Of a DNA stretch of 51,923 nt, positions 28,796 to 37,274 are shown piece by piece. This DNA is from Jannaschia seosinensis (GTDB taxonomy: Bacteria > Pseudomonadota > Alphaproteobacteria > Rhodobacterales > Rhodobacteraceae). The DNA is taken from NCBI RefSeq assembly GCF_001408515.1, contig NZ_CYPR01000121.1:1-51923 (forward strand), read 5' to 3'. The notes under the pieces are model-generated. The model searched no databases. It saw nothing but the letters and a program-made list of their open reading frames with translations, and was not told the origin of the DNA. The position numbers and the translations under genes were made by a program. The first letter of the stretch is position 1; each line of letters starts with the position of its first letter.

Positions 28796-29138
28796 GCGGC
28801 GCAGATGCCACGCGGAACGACGGCCCGAAAGCCCCTTTGCCCGATGTGACGCCAACCGTCCTCCAATGGTCACGAAATTCGCTCCGCCGGCCGGCGGGCC
28901 CGCAGGCGGTTGCTTCACAAGAGTGGCAGAACTTGTGCAGTCGGTAAAAGCAATTCGCCGCCCGTTCGCCGCTTCACCCTCCAGAGCACCAAAGCGACTC
29001 CGGGGAGCAGGCCCCGTATCCGGCCTTGCCTTGGGAACAGCTCATCCCGCCATCACCTTGCGCCAGCCTTGCCCGCTCACGCGTGCAGGCAGCCGCCGGA
29101 ACAGGGCGCCTAGAGAACAGACGATACCAAGCGCCGCT
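28796..29138. other. Intergenic stretch between ispH and the DUF3429 gene
   Basis: I see no gene, RNA or strong repeat here. An in-frame 5' extension of the DUF3429 reading covers 28796-28918. The remainder has no clear promoter pair or hairpin, only the GC-rich run around 28890-28912. Confidence 0.4.
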
Positions 29139-30089
29139 TCACGCGAGTTCCCGCAGCACACGAGGCACCTTGAACTCCACGTTCTCCTCGGCCGTCACCA
29201 CATCGCGCATCGTCACCTCGTAACGTTCGCGCAGCGCATCCACGACCTCGTTGATCAGAACCTCCGGTGCACTCGCCCCCGCAGTGACCCCGATGGACGC
29301 GACGCCCTTCAGCGACCGCCAATCCACGTCCGCAGCCCGCTGCACGAGTTGTGCATAGCTGCACCCTGCCTTGGCCGCGACCTCGACCAACCGCTTGGAA
29401 TTCGACGAGTTCGGCGCCCCGACAACCAGAATCGCATCGCAATCGGGCGCCATCGCCTTCACCGCCTCCTGACGGTTGGTGGTGGCGTAGCAGATGTCTT
29501 CCTTGTGAGGTCCGACGATAGCCGGAAACCGTGCCTTGAGGGCCGTCACCACGTCCGCCGTGTCATCCACGCTCAGGGTCGTCTGCGTAATGAAGGCCAG
29601 CCGCTCCGGGTCGCGCACCTCAAGTCTGGCCACGTCGTCGGAATTCTCGACCAGCAGCACCTCTCCCGGCGGAAGCTGGCCCATCGTGCCGATGGTTTCA
29701 GGATGGCCGGCATGGCCGATCATCACCATCTGAAGACCATTCTCGTGGTGCCGCGCCGCCTCGATATGAACCTTCGAGACCAGCGGGCAGGTCGCGTCGA
29801 CATAAACCATCTCGCGCCGTGCGGCCTCGGCGGGAACGGCCTTCGGCACGCCGTGGGCGGAAAAGATCACCGGCCGGTCGGGCGGGCATTCGTCGAGCTC
29901 CTCCACGAAGACGGCCCCCTTCGCACGCAGACCGTCGACCACATAGCGGTTATGGACAATCTCGTGGCGCACATAGACCGGCGCCCCCCATTTCCCGAGG
30001 GCCATCTCGACGATTTTGATCGCCCGGTCCACGCCCGCGCAGAATCCGCGCGGCGCGGCCATGTAAATCGTGAGGGGGGGCTTAGTCAT
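29139..30089 (-). CDS. ispH: 4-hydroxy-3-methylbut-2-enyl diphosphate reductase
   Basis: Last step of the MEP isoprenoid pathway, making IPP and DMAPP with a [4Fe-4S] cluster. 316 residues. The three cluster cysteines are Cys17 ([10 protein letters not shown]), Cys101 ([12 protein letters not shown]) and Cys200 ([11 protein letters not shown]). Other family blocks are FSAHGVP, GHAGHPE and [13 protein letters not shown] 30089 has SD AAGGAGAG upstream; an in-frame GTG two codons before is less likely. It is transcribed alone or with the upstream fmt group; 125 nt separate it from the small membrane protein gene. Confidence 0.96.
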   Translation of the reverse strand: MTKPPLTIYMAAPRGFCAGVDRAIKIVEMALGKWGAPVYVRHEIVHNRYVVDGLRAKGAVFVEELDECPPDRPVIFSAHGVPKAVPAEAARREMVYVDATCPLVSKVHIEAARHHENGLQMVMIGHAGHPETIGTMGQLPPGEVLLVENSDDVARLEVRDPERLAFITQTTLSVDDTADVVTALKARFPAIVGPHKEDICYATTNRQEAVKAMAPDCDAILVVGAPNSSNSKRLVEVAAKAGCSYAQLVQRAADVDWRSLKGVASIGVTAGASAPEVLINEVVDALRERYEVTMRDVVTAEENVEFKVPRVLRELA

Positions 30090-30214
30090 ATGCACTCTCC
30101 TTACCGGTCACGTAAGGGTGTGAACCCTGATCGTCCAGTCCACCGGTCCGCAGATGTCGACACGCGCAATCCGTGGCCAGCGCCGATTCTGCGGCTGCCT
30201 TTCTTCGACCCGCC

Positions 30215-30451
30215 CTAGCGCCGCCAATGCGTCGGCACGATCACCAGCGCGCCGACCGAGGCCAGAACGGCGTTCAGCCCCGGCGCCCGAAACCCCAGCC
30301 CGAACATGAGCGTCACGAAGAAGAACACGAAGGCGCCGCCGACACAGATCACGATGCTCTGGACGATCCCGTTATGAGTGAAGCCCTGACGTTCGGACAG
30401 GTAACCGACGATACCTGCTATCACGACCGTTCCGATCAGGGTCGGGAACAT
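30215..30451 (-). CDS. Small membrane protein, GlsB/YeaQ/YmgE-like
   Basis: A 78-residue protein with three hydrophobic stretches (about 4-17, 27-46, 53-70): IGTVVIAGIVGYLSERQG, then IVICVGGAFVFFFVTLMFGL, then LNAVLASVGALVIV. The glycine-rich first helix followed by a basic turn resembles the transglycosylase-associated GlsB/YeaQ/YmgE family, but the match is weak. It begins 4 nt after the fmt stop, so it is co-translated with fmt. Function unknown. Confidence 0.6.
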   Translation of the reverse strand: MFPTLIGTVVIAGIVGYLSERQGFTHNGIVQSIVICVGGAFVFFFVTLMFGLGFRAPGLNAVLASVGALVIVPTHWRR

Positions 30452-30455
30452 CGGA

Positions 30456-31370
30456 TCAGTCCGCCAGCCGGTCGCCGGGGGCGAGGCGTGCACCGTTGCG
30501 GTATTCCTGCCCGGTCATCGCGCTCTTGCCGCCCGGCTGGACCTCCAGAAGCTCGACCCCGCCGTCCCCCGTGCCGATCACCAGCCCGGGCGCATCCAGA
30601 ACCTCGCCCACCGCACCCGGTCCGTCGACCACGCGCGCGCGCAACAGCTTCAGCCGCGCCGCGTCATGCTCCACCCAGGCGCCGGGGAAAGGCGAGAGGC
30701 CGTTGATATGCCGCACGAGCGTCTCCGCCCCCCAGGACAGATCAGTCCGCGCCTCCGCCTTGTCGATCTTGGCGGCATAAATCACGCCGTCCTCGCCCTG
30801 ACCCACGGGCGAAAGCTGCGCGATCTGCGCCAGCGCATCGACGGCCAGCCGCGCGCCCATCCGCGACAGGCGGTCGTGCAGATCGCCGGTCGTGTCGGTC
30901 GGCCCGATATCCGTCGCCTCCCGCAGCAAAACCGGCCCGGTATCGAGGCCCGTCTCCATCGACATGATGCAAACACCCGTCCGGCGGTCGCCCGCCATCA
31001 CCGCCCGATGTATCGGCGCCGCACCGCGCCAGCGCGGCAGAAGGGAGGCATGGACGTTGAGACAGCCATGCAAAGGCGCGTCCAGAACCGGCTGCGGCAG
31101 GAGGAGACCATAAGCCACGACCACCGCGATATCCGCCTTGAGCGCGGCGAAATCCGCCTGCACGTCCTCGCCCTTCAGCGACCGGGGCGTCCGCACCTCG
31201 AGCCCCAGCGCCTCGGCCCGCGCCTGAACCGGCGAAGGACGGTCCTTCTTGCCGCGGCCGGCTGGACGTGGGGGCTGCGAGTAGACGGCCACGATCTCAT
31301 GCCCCGCCTCGTGCAGCGCCTCCAGAACCGGCACCGCGAAATCCGGCGTTCCCATGAAGATCACGCGCAT
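30456..31370 (-). CDS. fmt: Methionyl-tRNA formyltransferase
   Basis: Formylates initiator Met-tRNA with 10-formyl-tetrahydrofolate. 304 residues. N-terminal [13 protein letters not shown], the catalytic triad Asn105, His107 and Asp143 in [20 protein letters not shown] and ETGLDTGP, and a C-terminal OB-like tRNA-binding domain (about 205-304). The start overlaps the stop of the third deformylase-like gene by 10 nt. The pairing with def genes, which remove the same formyl group after translation, is classic. Confidence 0.95.
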   Translation of the reverse strand: MRVIFMGTPDFAVPVLEALHEAGHEIVAVYSQPPRPAGRGKKDRPSPVQARAEALGLEVRTPRSLKGEDVQADFAALKADIAVVVAYGLLLPQPVLDAPLHGCLNVHASLLPRWRGAAPIHRAVMAGDRRTGVCIMSMETGLDTGPVLLREATDIGPTDTTGDLHDRLSRMGARLAVDALAQIAQLSPVGQGEDGVIYAAKIDKAEARTDLSWGAETLVRHINGLSPFPGAWVEHDAARLKLLRARVVDGPGAVGEVLDAPGLVIGTGDGGVELLEVQPGGKSAMTGQEYRNGARLAPGDRLAD

Positions 31371-31873
31371 TTGGCCGCCTTTCTGAGCACCATGTCCCGC
31401 TTGAGCTTCGACAGACGGTGAACGTAGAGCTTTCCATCCAGATGGTCGATCTGGTGCTGCACGCTCGTGGCCCGCAGCATGACAAACTCGTCCTCGCGCG
31501 CCCCGCCCGTCTCGTCCGTATAAGCCACGGTGACGGCACGGGGCCGCGCGACCTTGGCAGAGACGCCGGGCAGGTTCGGGGAGGCCTCTTCGTGGATACG
31601 CATCTGACCCGATGCATGCAGGATGCGCGGATTGGCCAGATACGTGATCCCGGTGCCGTCGCCGGCATCGACGATCGCCAGACGAAGCAGGATGCCCAGT
31701 TGCGGCGCGGCGAGGCCGACGCCCGGCATGGCGCGCATTGCGGCCTCCATCTCGGACCAGACCGCGCGCGTTTCGTCGTCGATCTCGGCGACGGGCGCGG
31801 CGGGTGTACGCAGACGGGGATCGGGCCAGCGCAGGAAGGGACGGGGTGTTCCGGTGAAGGGCGGCACGCTCAC
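31361..31873 (-). CDS. Deformylase paralogue lacking catalytic residues
   Basis: A 170-residue peptide-deformylase fold protein. Motif 1 is kept ([10 protein letters not shown], 51-60). Motif 2, EGCLSxP in active enzymes, reads EEASPNLPG (95-103), so the metal-binding Cys is replaced (Ala97). Motif 3, HEIDH, reads HQIDH (140-144), so the catalytic Glu is Gln141. It should not deformylate formyl-Met by the usual mechanism. The rest is well kept and the frame is open, so it is not decaying. I recall the same EEASPNLPG and QHQIDH in paralogues of other Rhodobacteraceae. Start is GTG 31873, overlapping def2's stop; it overlaps fmt by 10 nt. A chaperone or binding role near the ribosome is inference. 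Confidence 0.85.
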   Translation of the reverse strand: MSVPPFTGTPRPFLRWPDPRLRTPAAPVAEIDDETRAVWSEMEAAMRAMPGVGLAAPQLGILLRLAIVDAGDGTGITYLANPRILHASGQMRIHEEASPNLPGVSAKVARPRAVTVAYTDETGGAREDEFVMLRATSVQHQIDHLDGKLYVHRLSKLKRDMVLRKAAKCA

Positions 31874-32328
31874 GCGGCCGCCTCGGGGTGGTCGAGGATC
31901 AGGACGCCGTCGAGATGGTCAATCTCGTGGCAGATGCAGGCCGCGGCAAATCCGGCGAACCGTTCCTCGCGCCGCCCGCCGGCCCCGTCGAAGGCCAGCG
32001 TGACCGAGGCCGGGCGGGCGACGCGCCGGGGCGTATCGGGGATGGACAGGCACCCTTCGATGTTCACCTGTTCCCCCACCCGCGCGACGATTTCGGGGTT
32101 CACGAAGACGCGGGGATCGGGCACCCCCTCCTTCCACGAGCAATCCATCACGAAAAGCCGCAACGTCACACCCACCTGCGGTGCCGCCAACCCCCGCCCC
32201 GGCGCGGCATACATCGTGTCGAGCATGTCGCGGGCGAGCGTGACGACATCGTTAACGGGCTCTTCGGTCACGGCGTCGCAGACGTCGCGAAGAACGGGAT
32301 CAGGATGGATCACGATCGGGCGGATCAT
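31870..32328 (-). CDS. def: Peptide deformylase, second copy
   Basis: A 152-residue deformylase with motif 1 GRGLAAPQ (44-51; Arg where Ile/Val is usual), motif 2 EGCLSIP (91-97, Cys93 metal ligand) and motif 3 HEIDH (134-138, Glu135 catalytic). All catalytic residues are present, but the C-terminal helix is short: the protein ends 14 residues after HEIDH (residues 139-152), unlike the basic helix of the first copy. Start ATG 32328. The stop overlaps the GTG of the next gene. 63 nt separate it from the first copy. It may be a less active or more specific enzyme. Confidence 0.9.
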   Translation of the reverse strand: MIRPIVIHPDPVLRDVCDAVTEEPVNDVVTLARDMLDTMYAAPGRGLAAPQVGVTLRLFVMDCSWKEGVPDPRVFVNPEIVARVGEQVNIEGCLSIPDTPRRVARPASVTLAFDGAGGRREERFAGFAAACICHEIDHLDGVLILDHPEAAA

Positions 32329-32391
32329 CGGGCAACGCCTTTGCGCAAGGAACGGAATGGCAGAAAGGCGCGCGGCCGCGCGATCGGTGCG

Positions 32392-32910
32392 CTAGCCACG
32401 CGCTCTCTCACGCTTCAGCTTGATCATCTTGCGGGTAATCATCTGCCGCTTCATCGGGCCGATATGGTCGATGAACAACACACCCTGCAGATGGTCGATC
32501 TCATGCTGGACACAGGTCGCCCAGAGGCCAGACATATCCTCGGTCCGCTCGGTCCCCGTCTCGTCGAGCCAGCGCACGGTGACCTCGGCGGGACGCGTGA
32601 CCTCGGCGAATTGGTCGGGGATCGACAGGCACCCTTCCTCGTAGGTCGAGTTCTCGTCCGAGGCGGCGACGACCTCGGGGTTGAACATGATGAGGGGGCG
32701 CGGCGCCTCGTCCTCCTCCTTCATGCAATCGAGCACGATGAGCCGCGCAGCCACGCCCACCTGCGGCGCAGCCAGCCCGATGCCGGGCGCGTCGTACATC
32801 GTCTCGAGCATGTCGGAGGCCAGCGTCCGCAATTCGTCCGAGAGGTCGGACACGGGCGCGGCGACCTTCTTGAGCCGCGGGTCGGGGTGGATCAGGATGT
32901 TACGCTTCAT
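32392..32910 (-). CDS. def: Peptide deformylase, principal copy
   Basis: Removes the formyl group from nascent N-formyl-methionine. 172 residues, the usual length for type I bacterial PDF. Motif 1 [10 protein letters not shown] (43-52), motif 2 EEGCLSIP (91-98, Cys94), motif 3 QHEIDH (135-140, Glu137), and the basic C-terminal helix ending KRQMITRKMIKLKRERARG that docks on the ribosome. First gene of the def-def-def-fmt run. Divergent from the PatB/MalY gene with 81 nt between. Confidence 0.95.
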   Translation of the reverse strand: MKRNILIHPDPRLKKVAAPVSDLSDELRTLASDMLETMYDAPGIGLAAPQVGVAARLIVLDCMKEEDEAPRPLIMFNPEVVAASDENSTYEEGCLSIPDQFAEVTRPAEVTVRWLDETGTERTEDMSGLWATCVQHEIDHLQGVLFIDHIGPMKRQMITRKMIKLKRERARG

Positions 32911-32991
32911 CGCGCCCGATTTAGAGACCCCTCCCCCGCCTTGCAACCGGCGCGGGCGCGGGTCAGGGTCTGCACCGAAGGAGACTTGAAG

Positions 32992-34179
32992 ATGACCGCA
33001 CACGACCCCCGCTTCGACACGCTGATCGAGCGCCGAGGCAGCCACTGCGTCAAGTGGGACATGATGGAGAAAATCTACGGCGTCCCGCAACAGGATGGCC
33101 TCGCCATGTGGGTGGCCGACATGGACTTCCGCCCGCCGCAATGCGTGCTCGACGCGGTGAGCCGGCAGGTCGATCACGGCATCGTCGGGTATTTCGGCGA
33201 CGACGACGCCTATCACGATGCGATCCGCTGGTGGATGCGTGAACGCCATGGCTGGGAGGTGGAGGCCGACGCGATCTTCACGACCCACGGCCTCGTCAAC
33301 GGCACGGCGATGTGCGTGGACACCTTCACCGCGCCCGGCGACGGAATCGTTCTGTTCACGCCCGTCTACCACGCCTTCGCCAAGGTGATCCGCGCCAATG
33401 ACCGTCGCGTGGTGGAATGCGAGCTGTCCTATGACGGAACGCGCTACGCCCCCGATTTCGAGGCTTGGGACGAGGTGGTGGAGCGGTCGAACGCCACGAT
33501 GATGATCCTGTGCTCGCCGCACAACCCCAACGGCCGCGTCTGGACCCGCGCCGAACTGGAGGGTTTTGCCGCTCTCGCCCGGCGCCACGACCTGATCCTG
33601 GTTTCCGACGAGATCCATCACGACCTCGTCTTTCCCGGCACCACCCATGTCCCGATGGCGAACATCGCCGGGATCTCGGACCGCCTCGTGATGATGACGT
33701 CCACGACGAAGACGTTCAACATCGCGGGTTCCCATTCCGGCAACGTGATCATCCCCAACGAGGGCCTGCGCGCGCGCTTCGCGAAGCGGATGATGGCGCT
33801 CGGCCTGTCGCCGAACTCCTTTGGATTGTTCATGGCGACGGCGGCCTATTCCCCCGAGGGGGCGGCATGGGTGGACGACCTGATCGCGTATCTCGACGGC
33901 AACCGCCGGCTGTTCGATGCGGGGCTCGATGCGATTCCAGGCGTGAAATCCGTTCCGCTCGAGGCGACGTATCTGTCCTGGGTGGACTTCTCGGGCACCG
34001 GCATGCAGCGCGAGGAATTCACGCGGCGGGTGGAGAAGGATGCGCGGATCGCCGTCAACCACGGCACCACGTTCGGCAAGGGCGGCGATGCGTTCCTTCG
34101 CTTCAACATTGCGACGCCGCGCGCAAATGTCGAAGCGGCGGTCGAACGGATGCAGAAAGCCTTCGCAGACCTTCAGTAA
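32992..34179 (+). CDS. PatB/MalY-type cystathionine beta-lyase (PLP enzyme)
   Basis: A fold-type I PLP enzyme, 395 residues, that cleaves C-S bonds of cystathionine or related cysteine S-conjugates. The Schiff-base lysine is Lys240 in TSTTKTFNIAGSH; Asp206 in SDEIHHDL binds the pyridine nitrogen; HNPNGRVW (177-184) and MWVADMDFRPP (39-49) are the MalY/PatB hallmarks. Start ATG 32992 has SD AAGGAGA. It is monocistronic and divergent from def. The exact substrate (cystathionine, DMSP-derived thioethers, other) cannot be told. Confidence 0.92.
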   Translation: MTAHDPRFDTLIERRGSHCVKWDMMEKIYGVPQQDGLAMWVADMDFRPPQCVLDAVSRQVDHGIVGYFGDDDAYHDAIRWWMRERHGWEVEADAIFTTHGLVNGTAMCVDTFTAPGDGIVLFTPVYHAFAKVIRANDRRVVECELSYDGTRYAPDFEAWDEVVERSNATMMILCSPHNPNGRVWTRAELEGFAALARRHDLILVSDEIHHDLVFPGTTHVPMANIAGISDRLVMMTSTTKTFNIAGSHSGNVIIPNEGLRARFAKRMMALGLSPNSFGLFMATAAYSPEGAAWVDDLIAYLDGNRRLFDAGLDAIPGVKSVPLEATYLSWVDFSGTGMQREEFTRRVEKDARIAVNHGTTFGKGGDAFLRFNIATPRANVEAAVERMQKAFADLQ

Positions 34180-34263
34180 GCTGCCCCGTCGATGCACTGC
34201 CGGGGAACGGAGTAGAGGGGCGGCGCAGGAGTTTGGTCGATATCGGCTGCGATCAGTTCGGCC

Positions 34264-34278
34264 GCCGGCATAGCCGGC
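34264..34278. terminator. Small hairpin between convergent PatB and GH13 genes
   Basis: GCCGGC (34264-34269), loop ATA, GCCGGC (34273-34278), inside a GC-rich 136-nt gap between convergent stops. Possible shared terminator; no T tract. Confidence 0.4.
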
Positions 34279-34315
34279 AGGACGGGGCGCATATCCCCGC
34301 CCTCCCTCATGCGCC

Positions 34316-35890
34316 TCAAATGAGCCGCACGACACGTCCCTCGTTTGGACGCAGATCGTCTGTGGCCTCGTCGCCCTCCGTCGATAGCAAGACCTCTCCC
34401 TCGAACACCGCCGGGCGGGGCTGATCGGAAAAGTTCAGCGCGACGCCGATGCGGCTGTCTCCGTAGTTGCGCTCATAGGCAAAGACCGCGTCGTCGACGG
34501 AGACAGTCCGATAATCGCCGAGGGTGAGCGCGGGCTCCCGGTGGCGCAGGGCCAGCAGATCGCGGTGGAGGTTCAGGATGGAACCCGGATCACGGCGCAG
34601 GACGGAGACCGTGACTTCGGAACGCAGGTCCACCGGCAGCCAAGGCTCGCCCGTCGTAAAACCGCCGTGCGGCGCCTCCTCCCACGCGAGCGGCGTGCGG
34701 ACCGGATCGCGTCCGTGCCCCTGCCCCGGAAGGTTGATCTCCCAAGGATCGACGACACGCTCGGGCGGAATCTCGACATTCTCCATGCCCAGTTCTTCGC
34801 CCTGATAAATCGTGGGCGTGCCGCGCAGCGTCAGCAGCATCATCGCCGCCACGGGGGCCTGCGCCCGCCCCGCGCGAGACGCCGACGCGATCCGCGCACG
34901 ATCATGGTTGCCGAGAACCCAGTTTGGCCAAGCCCCGGCAGGCAACGCCGCCTCGTAGGCATCGACCAGACTCGCGATCACGAGCGGGTTCCACTCCGCC
35001 CCGATCAGCAGGAAATTGAACGGCAGATGAAAGCCGTCATGATCGTCGCCGTAAAAGCGGATCACCTCCTCGATCGTGCCATAGGCCTCACCGACGAACA
35101 CCTTTTCCGGATGGTAGGTCCGGCCCAGCCGCCGCATCTCGCGGGCGATCTCGAAGGTTTCGGCTTGATACTTAGTATGCGTGCCGAGCAGCGAACGCGG
35201 CGGGCCGCCCTCGCCCTGCCAATTGGGGTTCGGGGGGTTGTCGCCGCCTTCGGGGTTGACGACCGCGTTCTCCACTGCGTCGACGCGGAACCCGTCGACC
35301 CCCCGGTCGAACCACGTCTGCAGCACGTCAAGCATCGCCGCCCGCGCATCCGGGTTCAGCCAGTTGATCGACGGCTGCTCCGGCAGGAAGGCGTGGTAAT
35401 AATACTGGCCCGTCGCTTCGTCCAGGGTCCAGGCGGAACCACCGAATTCGGCGATCCAGTTGGTTGGCGGGCTGCCATCGGGCTTGGGATCGCGCCAGAT
35501 GTACCAGTCGCGCTTGGGATCGTCGCGCGACGACCGGCTGGCCTGAAACCACGGATGCTGGTCGGAGCTGTGGCACGGCACGAAATCGAGAAGCAGCTTC
35601 AACCCGCGCGCATGAATAGCGGCGAGAAGGCTCTCGAAATCGTCGAGATTGCCGAAAACCGGGTCGATGCCGGTATAGTCCGACACGTCGTAGCCGAAAT
35701 CCTTCATCGGCGACGGATAGAACGGAGAGATCCAGACGGCATCCACACCGAGATAGGTCAGGTGATCGAGCCGGGACTCGATCCCCTTGAGGTCGCCGAT
35801 CCCGTCACCGTCCGAATCCATGAAAGATCGCGGATAGATCTGATAGATCGTGCCCGTCTTCCACCATTCGGTATCGTGCTTGTCCACCAT
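34316..35890 (-). CDS. GH13 alpha-glucosidase (oligo-1,6-glucosidase type)
   Basis: A 524-residue glycoside hydrolase of family 13. (Beta/alpha)8 barrel starts TIYQIYPRSFMDSDGDGIGD. Catalytic nucleophile Asp204 (GFRVDAVENA), acid/base Glu268 (VFVGEAYG), transition-state Asp330 (LGNHDRAR). GIGDLKGI and the QPSINWLNP motif point to the alpha-glucosidase/oligo-1,6-glucosidase group that releases glucose from short alpha-glucosides. No signal peptide, so cytoplasmic. ATG 35890 is chosen over ATG 35896 because the GGAGG Shine-Dalgarno is 9 nt upstream of the former and too close to the latter. No transporter gene is next to it. Confidence 0.92.
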   Translation of the reverse strand: MVDKHDTEWWKTGTIYQIYPRSFMDSDGDGIGDLKGIESRLDHLTYLGVDAVWISPFYPSPMKDFGYDVSDYTGIDPVFGNLDDFESLLAAIHARGLKLLLDFVPCHSSDQHPWFQASRSSRDDPKRDWYIWRDPKPDGSPPTNWIAEFGGSAWTLDEATGQYYYHAFLPEQPSINWLNPDARAAMLDVLQTWFDRGVDGFRVDAVENAVVNPEGGDNPPNPNWQGEGGPPRSLLGTHTKYQAETFEIAREMRRLGRTYHPEKVFVGEAYGTIEEVIRFYGDDHDGFHLPFNFLLIGAEWNPLVIASLVDAYEAALPAGAWPNWVLGNHDRARIASASRAGRAQAPVAAMMLLTLRGTPTIYQGEELGMENVEIPPERVVDPWEINLPGQGHGRDPVRTPLAWEEAPHGGFTTGEPWLPVDLRSEVTVSVLRRDPGSILNLHRDLLALRHREPALTLGDYRTVSVDDAVFAYERNYGDSRIGVALNFSDQPRPAVFEGEVLLSTEGDEATDDLRPNEGRVVRLI

Positions 35891-35988
35891 CGTCATTTCC
35901 TCCTGACAGTGCAAACACTGGCGAACGGAAGCCGTTTCAGGTCAAGCCCGGAAAATCGGCACCCGAGAGGGCGGAAAATCGAGGGGAA

Positions 35989-36065
35989 TGGTACCAGCGC
36001 CCCGGCTTGAACGGGGGACCTCCTGATCCACAATCAGGCGCTCTAACCAACTGAGCTACGCCGGC
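35989..36065 (-). tRNA. tRNA-His (anticodon GTG), CCA encoded
   Basis: 77-nt cloverleaf read on the minus strand: acceptor GCCGGCG pairing with CGCTGGT (two G-U pairs, including G1-U72), D arm GCTC/GAGC, anticodon stem CCTGA/TCAGG with loop TTGTGGA (anticodon GTG), T stem CCCCG/CGGGG with loop TTCAAGC, then discriminator A73 and encoded CCA. The base before position 1 is T, so no G-1 is encoded. A73 without G-1 is the known alphaproteobacterial exception to the usual tRNA-His identity. Confidence 0.95.
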
Positions 36066-36297
36066 ACGGGGGTCGACTTAGCGCCCGCATGCGGCCAACG
36101 CAAGGGTGCGAAACCGTCGGAAGCGGGTTCGGCGCACATTTTCAGGGTCGCATTGACCCCGGCCGCAAAACCGGGCGCGGCCTGGACATCGACGCACGGC
36201 TGTCCCGCCGCATCGATGCGGGTCGCGGCGGCAAATGTCGATGTCACCGACGGCATCGCACTTGCGCCGGGGCCCGCCTCGCGTCTAGAGCCGCGCC

Positions 36298-36483
36298 ATG
36301 GGTATCAACGACGAATCCGACGTGGAGGCCAACCTCCAGATCGCGCCGACCGACCGCGGCATGGTGCGGCTGTTCGTGGAGAGTGGGGACATCGAGATTC
36401 CGATGGATTTCGAACCCGAGGACGCCTTGGAAATCGCCGAGGAAATCCGGGCCGCGGCCGCCATCGCGTCGGAACGAAAATAG
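36298..36483 (+). CDS. Small acidic DUF6324-like protein
   Basis: A 61-residue soluble acidic protein. MGINDESDVEANLQIAPTDRG at the start (split here: MGINDESDVEANLQ then IAPTDRGMVRLF), then the strand IEIPMDFEPEDALEIAEEI and a helical tail. I recall this as the DUF6324 family of Rhodobacteraceae; no function is known. It looks like a beta-hairpin followed by a helix. It stands alone between tRNA-His and convergent mmcB. Conserved sequence over the full length argues that it is a real gene. Confidence 0.7.
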   Translation: MGINDESDVEANLQIAPTDRGMVRLFVESGDIEIPMDFEPEDALEIAEEIRAAAAIASERK

Positions 36484-36553
36484 ACCCGGCTCCGCAAACG
36501 GCACCACGCTCCCCGACCCTTTCGAAAAACGCCTGACGCCGGACGCCGCGCCC

Positions 36554-37036
36554 TCAGCCGCCCCCGGCCAGCATCGGATCGCGCGCCCATTGCATCCGTG
36601 TCGCGGCACAGCGCGCGAAGCGGAGCGTCAGCGCCTTGCGCCGTGCGCCCGCCAATGCGGTCGCCTCGGGCATCCGCACGATTTCGGCGCCAAAGCCGTC
36701 GGCGAGGATCAACCCCGTCTCCGGCGGCAAGAGATCGACTGGAAAGTCCGGCCCCACCGCCCAGAAATACCGGTCGCACCACTCGAGATATCCCTGCCAC
36801 TTCACATCGGAGGTGAAGTCGGCCCGGCTCGACTTGCATTCCACGGTCCAGAACTCGCCCTTGGGCCCGAGCGCCATCACGTCGAGCCGCTTGCCGCGTT
36901 CGGGCGAAAACTCCTCCAGACAAGAGAAATCGTGGTCCCGCAGGTGCCGGCACACGCCGCGCGCGAGCAGTTGACCCGGCTGCAGCGGGGCGGGCGTGGA
37001 CAGGCAGGACGGGTCGGAACCGAGGTCGTTGGGCAT
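36554..37036 (-). CDS. mmcB: MmcB-family DNA repair nuclease-like protein
   Basis: A 160-residue PD-(D/E)XK-like protein. Visible core: GVCRHLRDHDFSCLEEF (about 27-43), GKRLDVMAL with the putative catalytic Asp, and WTVECKSSRADFTSD with the ExK pair (about 64-78), then QGYLEWCDRYFWAV. In Caulobacter MmcB gives resistance to mitomycin C and belongs to the SOS regulon. A near match to the alphaproteobacterial LexA box lies 12 nt upstream of the start (37049-37063). It converges with the DUF6324-like gene. Confidence 0.88.
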   Translation of the reverse strand: MPNDLGSDPSCLSTPAPLQPGQLLARGVCRHLRDHDFSCLEEFSPERGKRLDVMALGPKGEFWTVECKSSRADFTSDVKWQGYLEWCDRYFWAVGPDFPVDLLPPETGLILADGFGAEIVRMPEATALAGARRKALTLRFARCAATRMQWARDPMLAGGG

Positions 37037-37048
37037 GGGGCGCCATGT

Positions 37049-37063
37049 GAATGAAAGGTGAAC
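37049..37063 (-). promoter_or_regulatory. LexA-box-like motif upstream of mmcB
   Basis: On the minus strand GTTC-N7-ATTC, one base off the alphaproteobacterial LexA direct repeat GTTC-N7-GTTC, centred about 20 nt upstream of the mmcB ATG. It would overlap the promoter or early leader. Motif match only; the mismatch is in a conserved position. Confidence 0.4.
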
Positions 37064-37225
37064 GAATGTCCAGAGCGCGGCATCCCTTGTCCCCCGGCGC
37101 CGGGGCTCCTAAATGGGGGATGCGGTGCTTCTGCGCTTCTTGTCACAACGGCAAAATTCCGGTGGCCTTAAGCAATTCCGAGGGAGCTGGCTCTGATGTG
37201 GCCTTGGTCACGTTACCCGGCGCCC

Positions 37226-37241
37226 ACCTGTACATACAGGT
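37226..37241. promoter_or_regulatory. Perfect 16-bp dyad ACCTGTACATACAGGT
   Basis: Arms ACCTGTA and TACAGGT are perfect complements around a 2-nt centre, in the 238-nt gap between mmcB and the hydrolase gene, about 190 nt upstream of mmcB. The loop would be too small for a good RNA hairpin, so a protein operator is more likely. A second perfect palindrome, CCCCGGCGCCGGGG, lies at 37092-37105 in the same gap. Confidence 0.45.
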
Positions 37242-37274
37242 CCTCGGGAATGATTGCCCGACGGTTGCCGCGGT

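Noticed and set aside
28659-30218. 519-codon plus-strand ORF over ispH
   Set aside because: Antisense shadow of ispH and its flanks; no domain visible.
31361-31873. Calling the third def gene a pseudogene
   Set aside because: The frame is intact, overlaps both neighbours and keeps fold residues; only catalytic residues differ, which fits a retained paralogue better than decay.
36298-36483. Treating the 61-residue DUF6324-like ORF as noise
   Set aside because: Its acidic, low-Arg composition is unlike the antisense shadows, and it matches a small family I remember, so it was kept as a gene.
37226-37241. Reading the 16-bp palindrome as a LuxR (quorum-sensing) box
   Set aside because: CTG and CAG are only 6 bp apart instead of 10, and no luxI or luxR gene is in the window.
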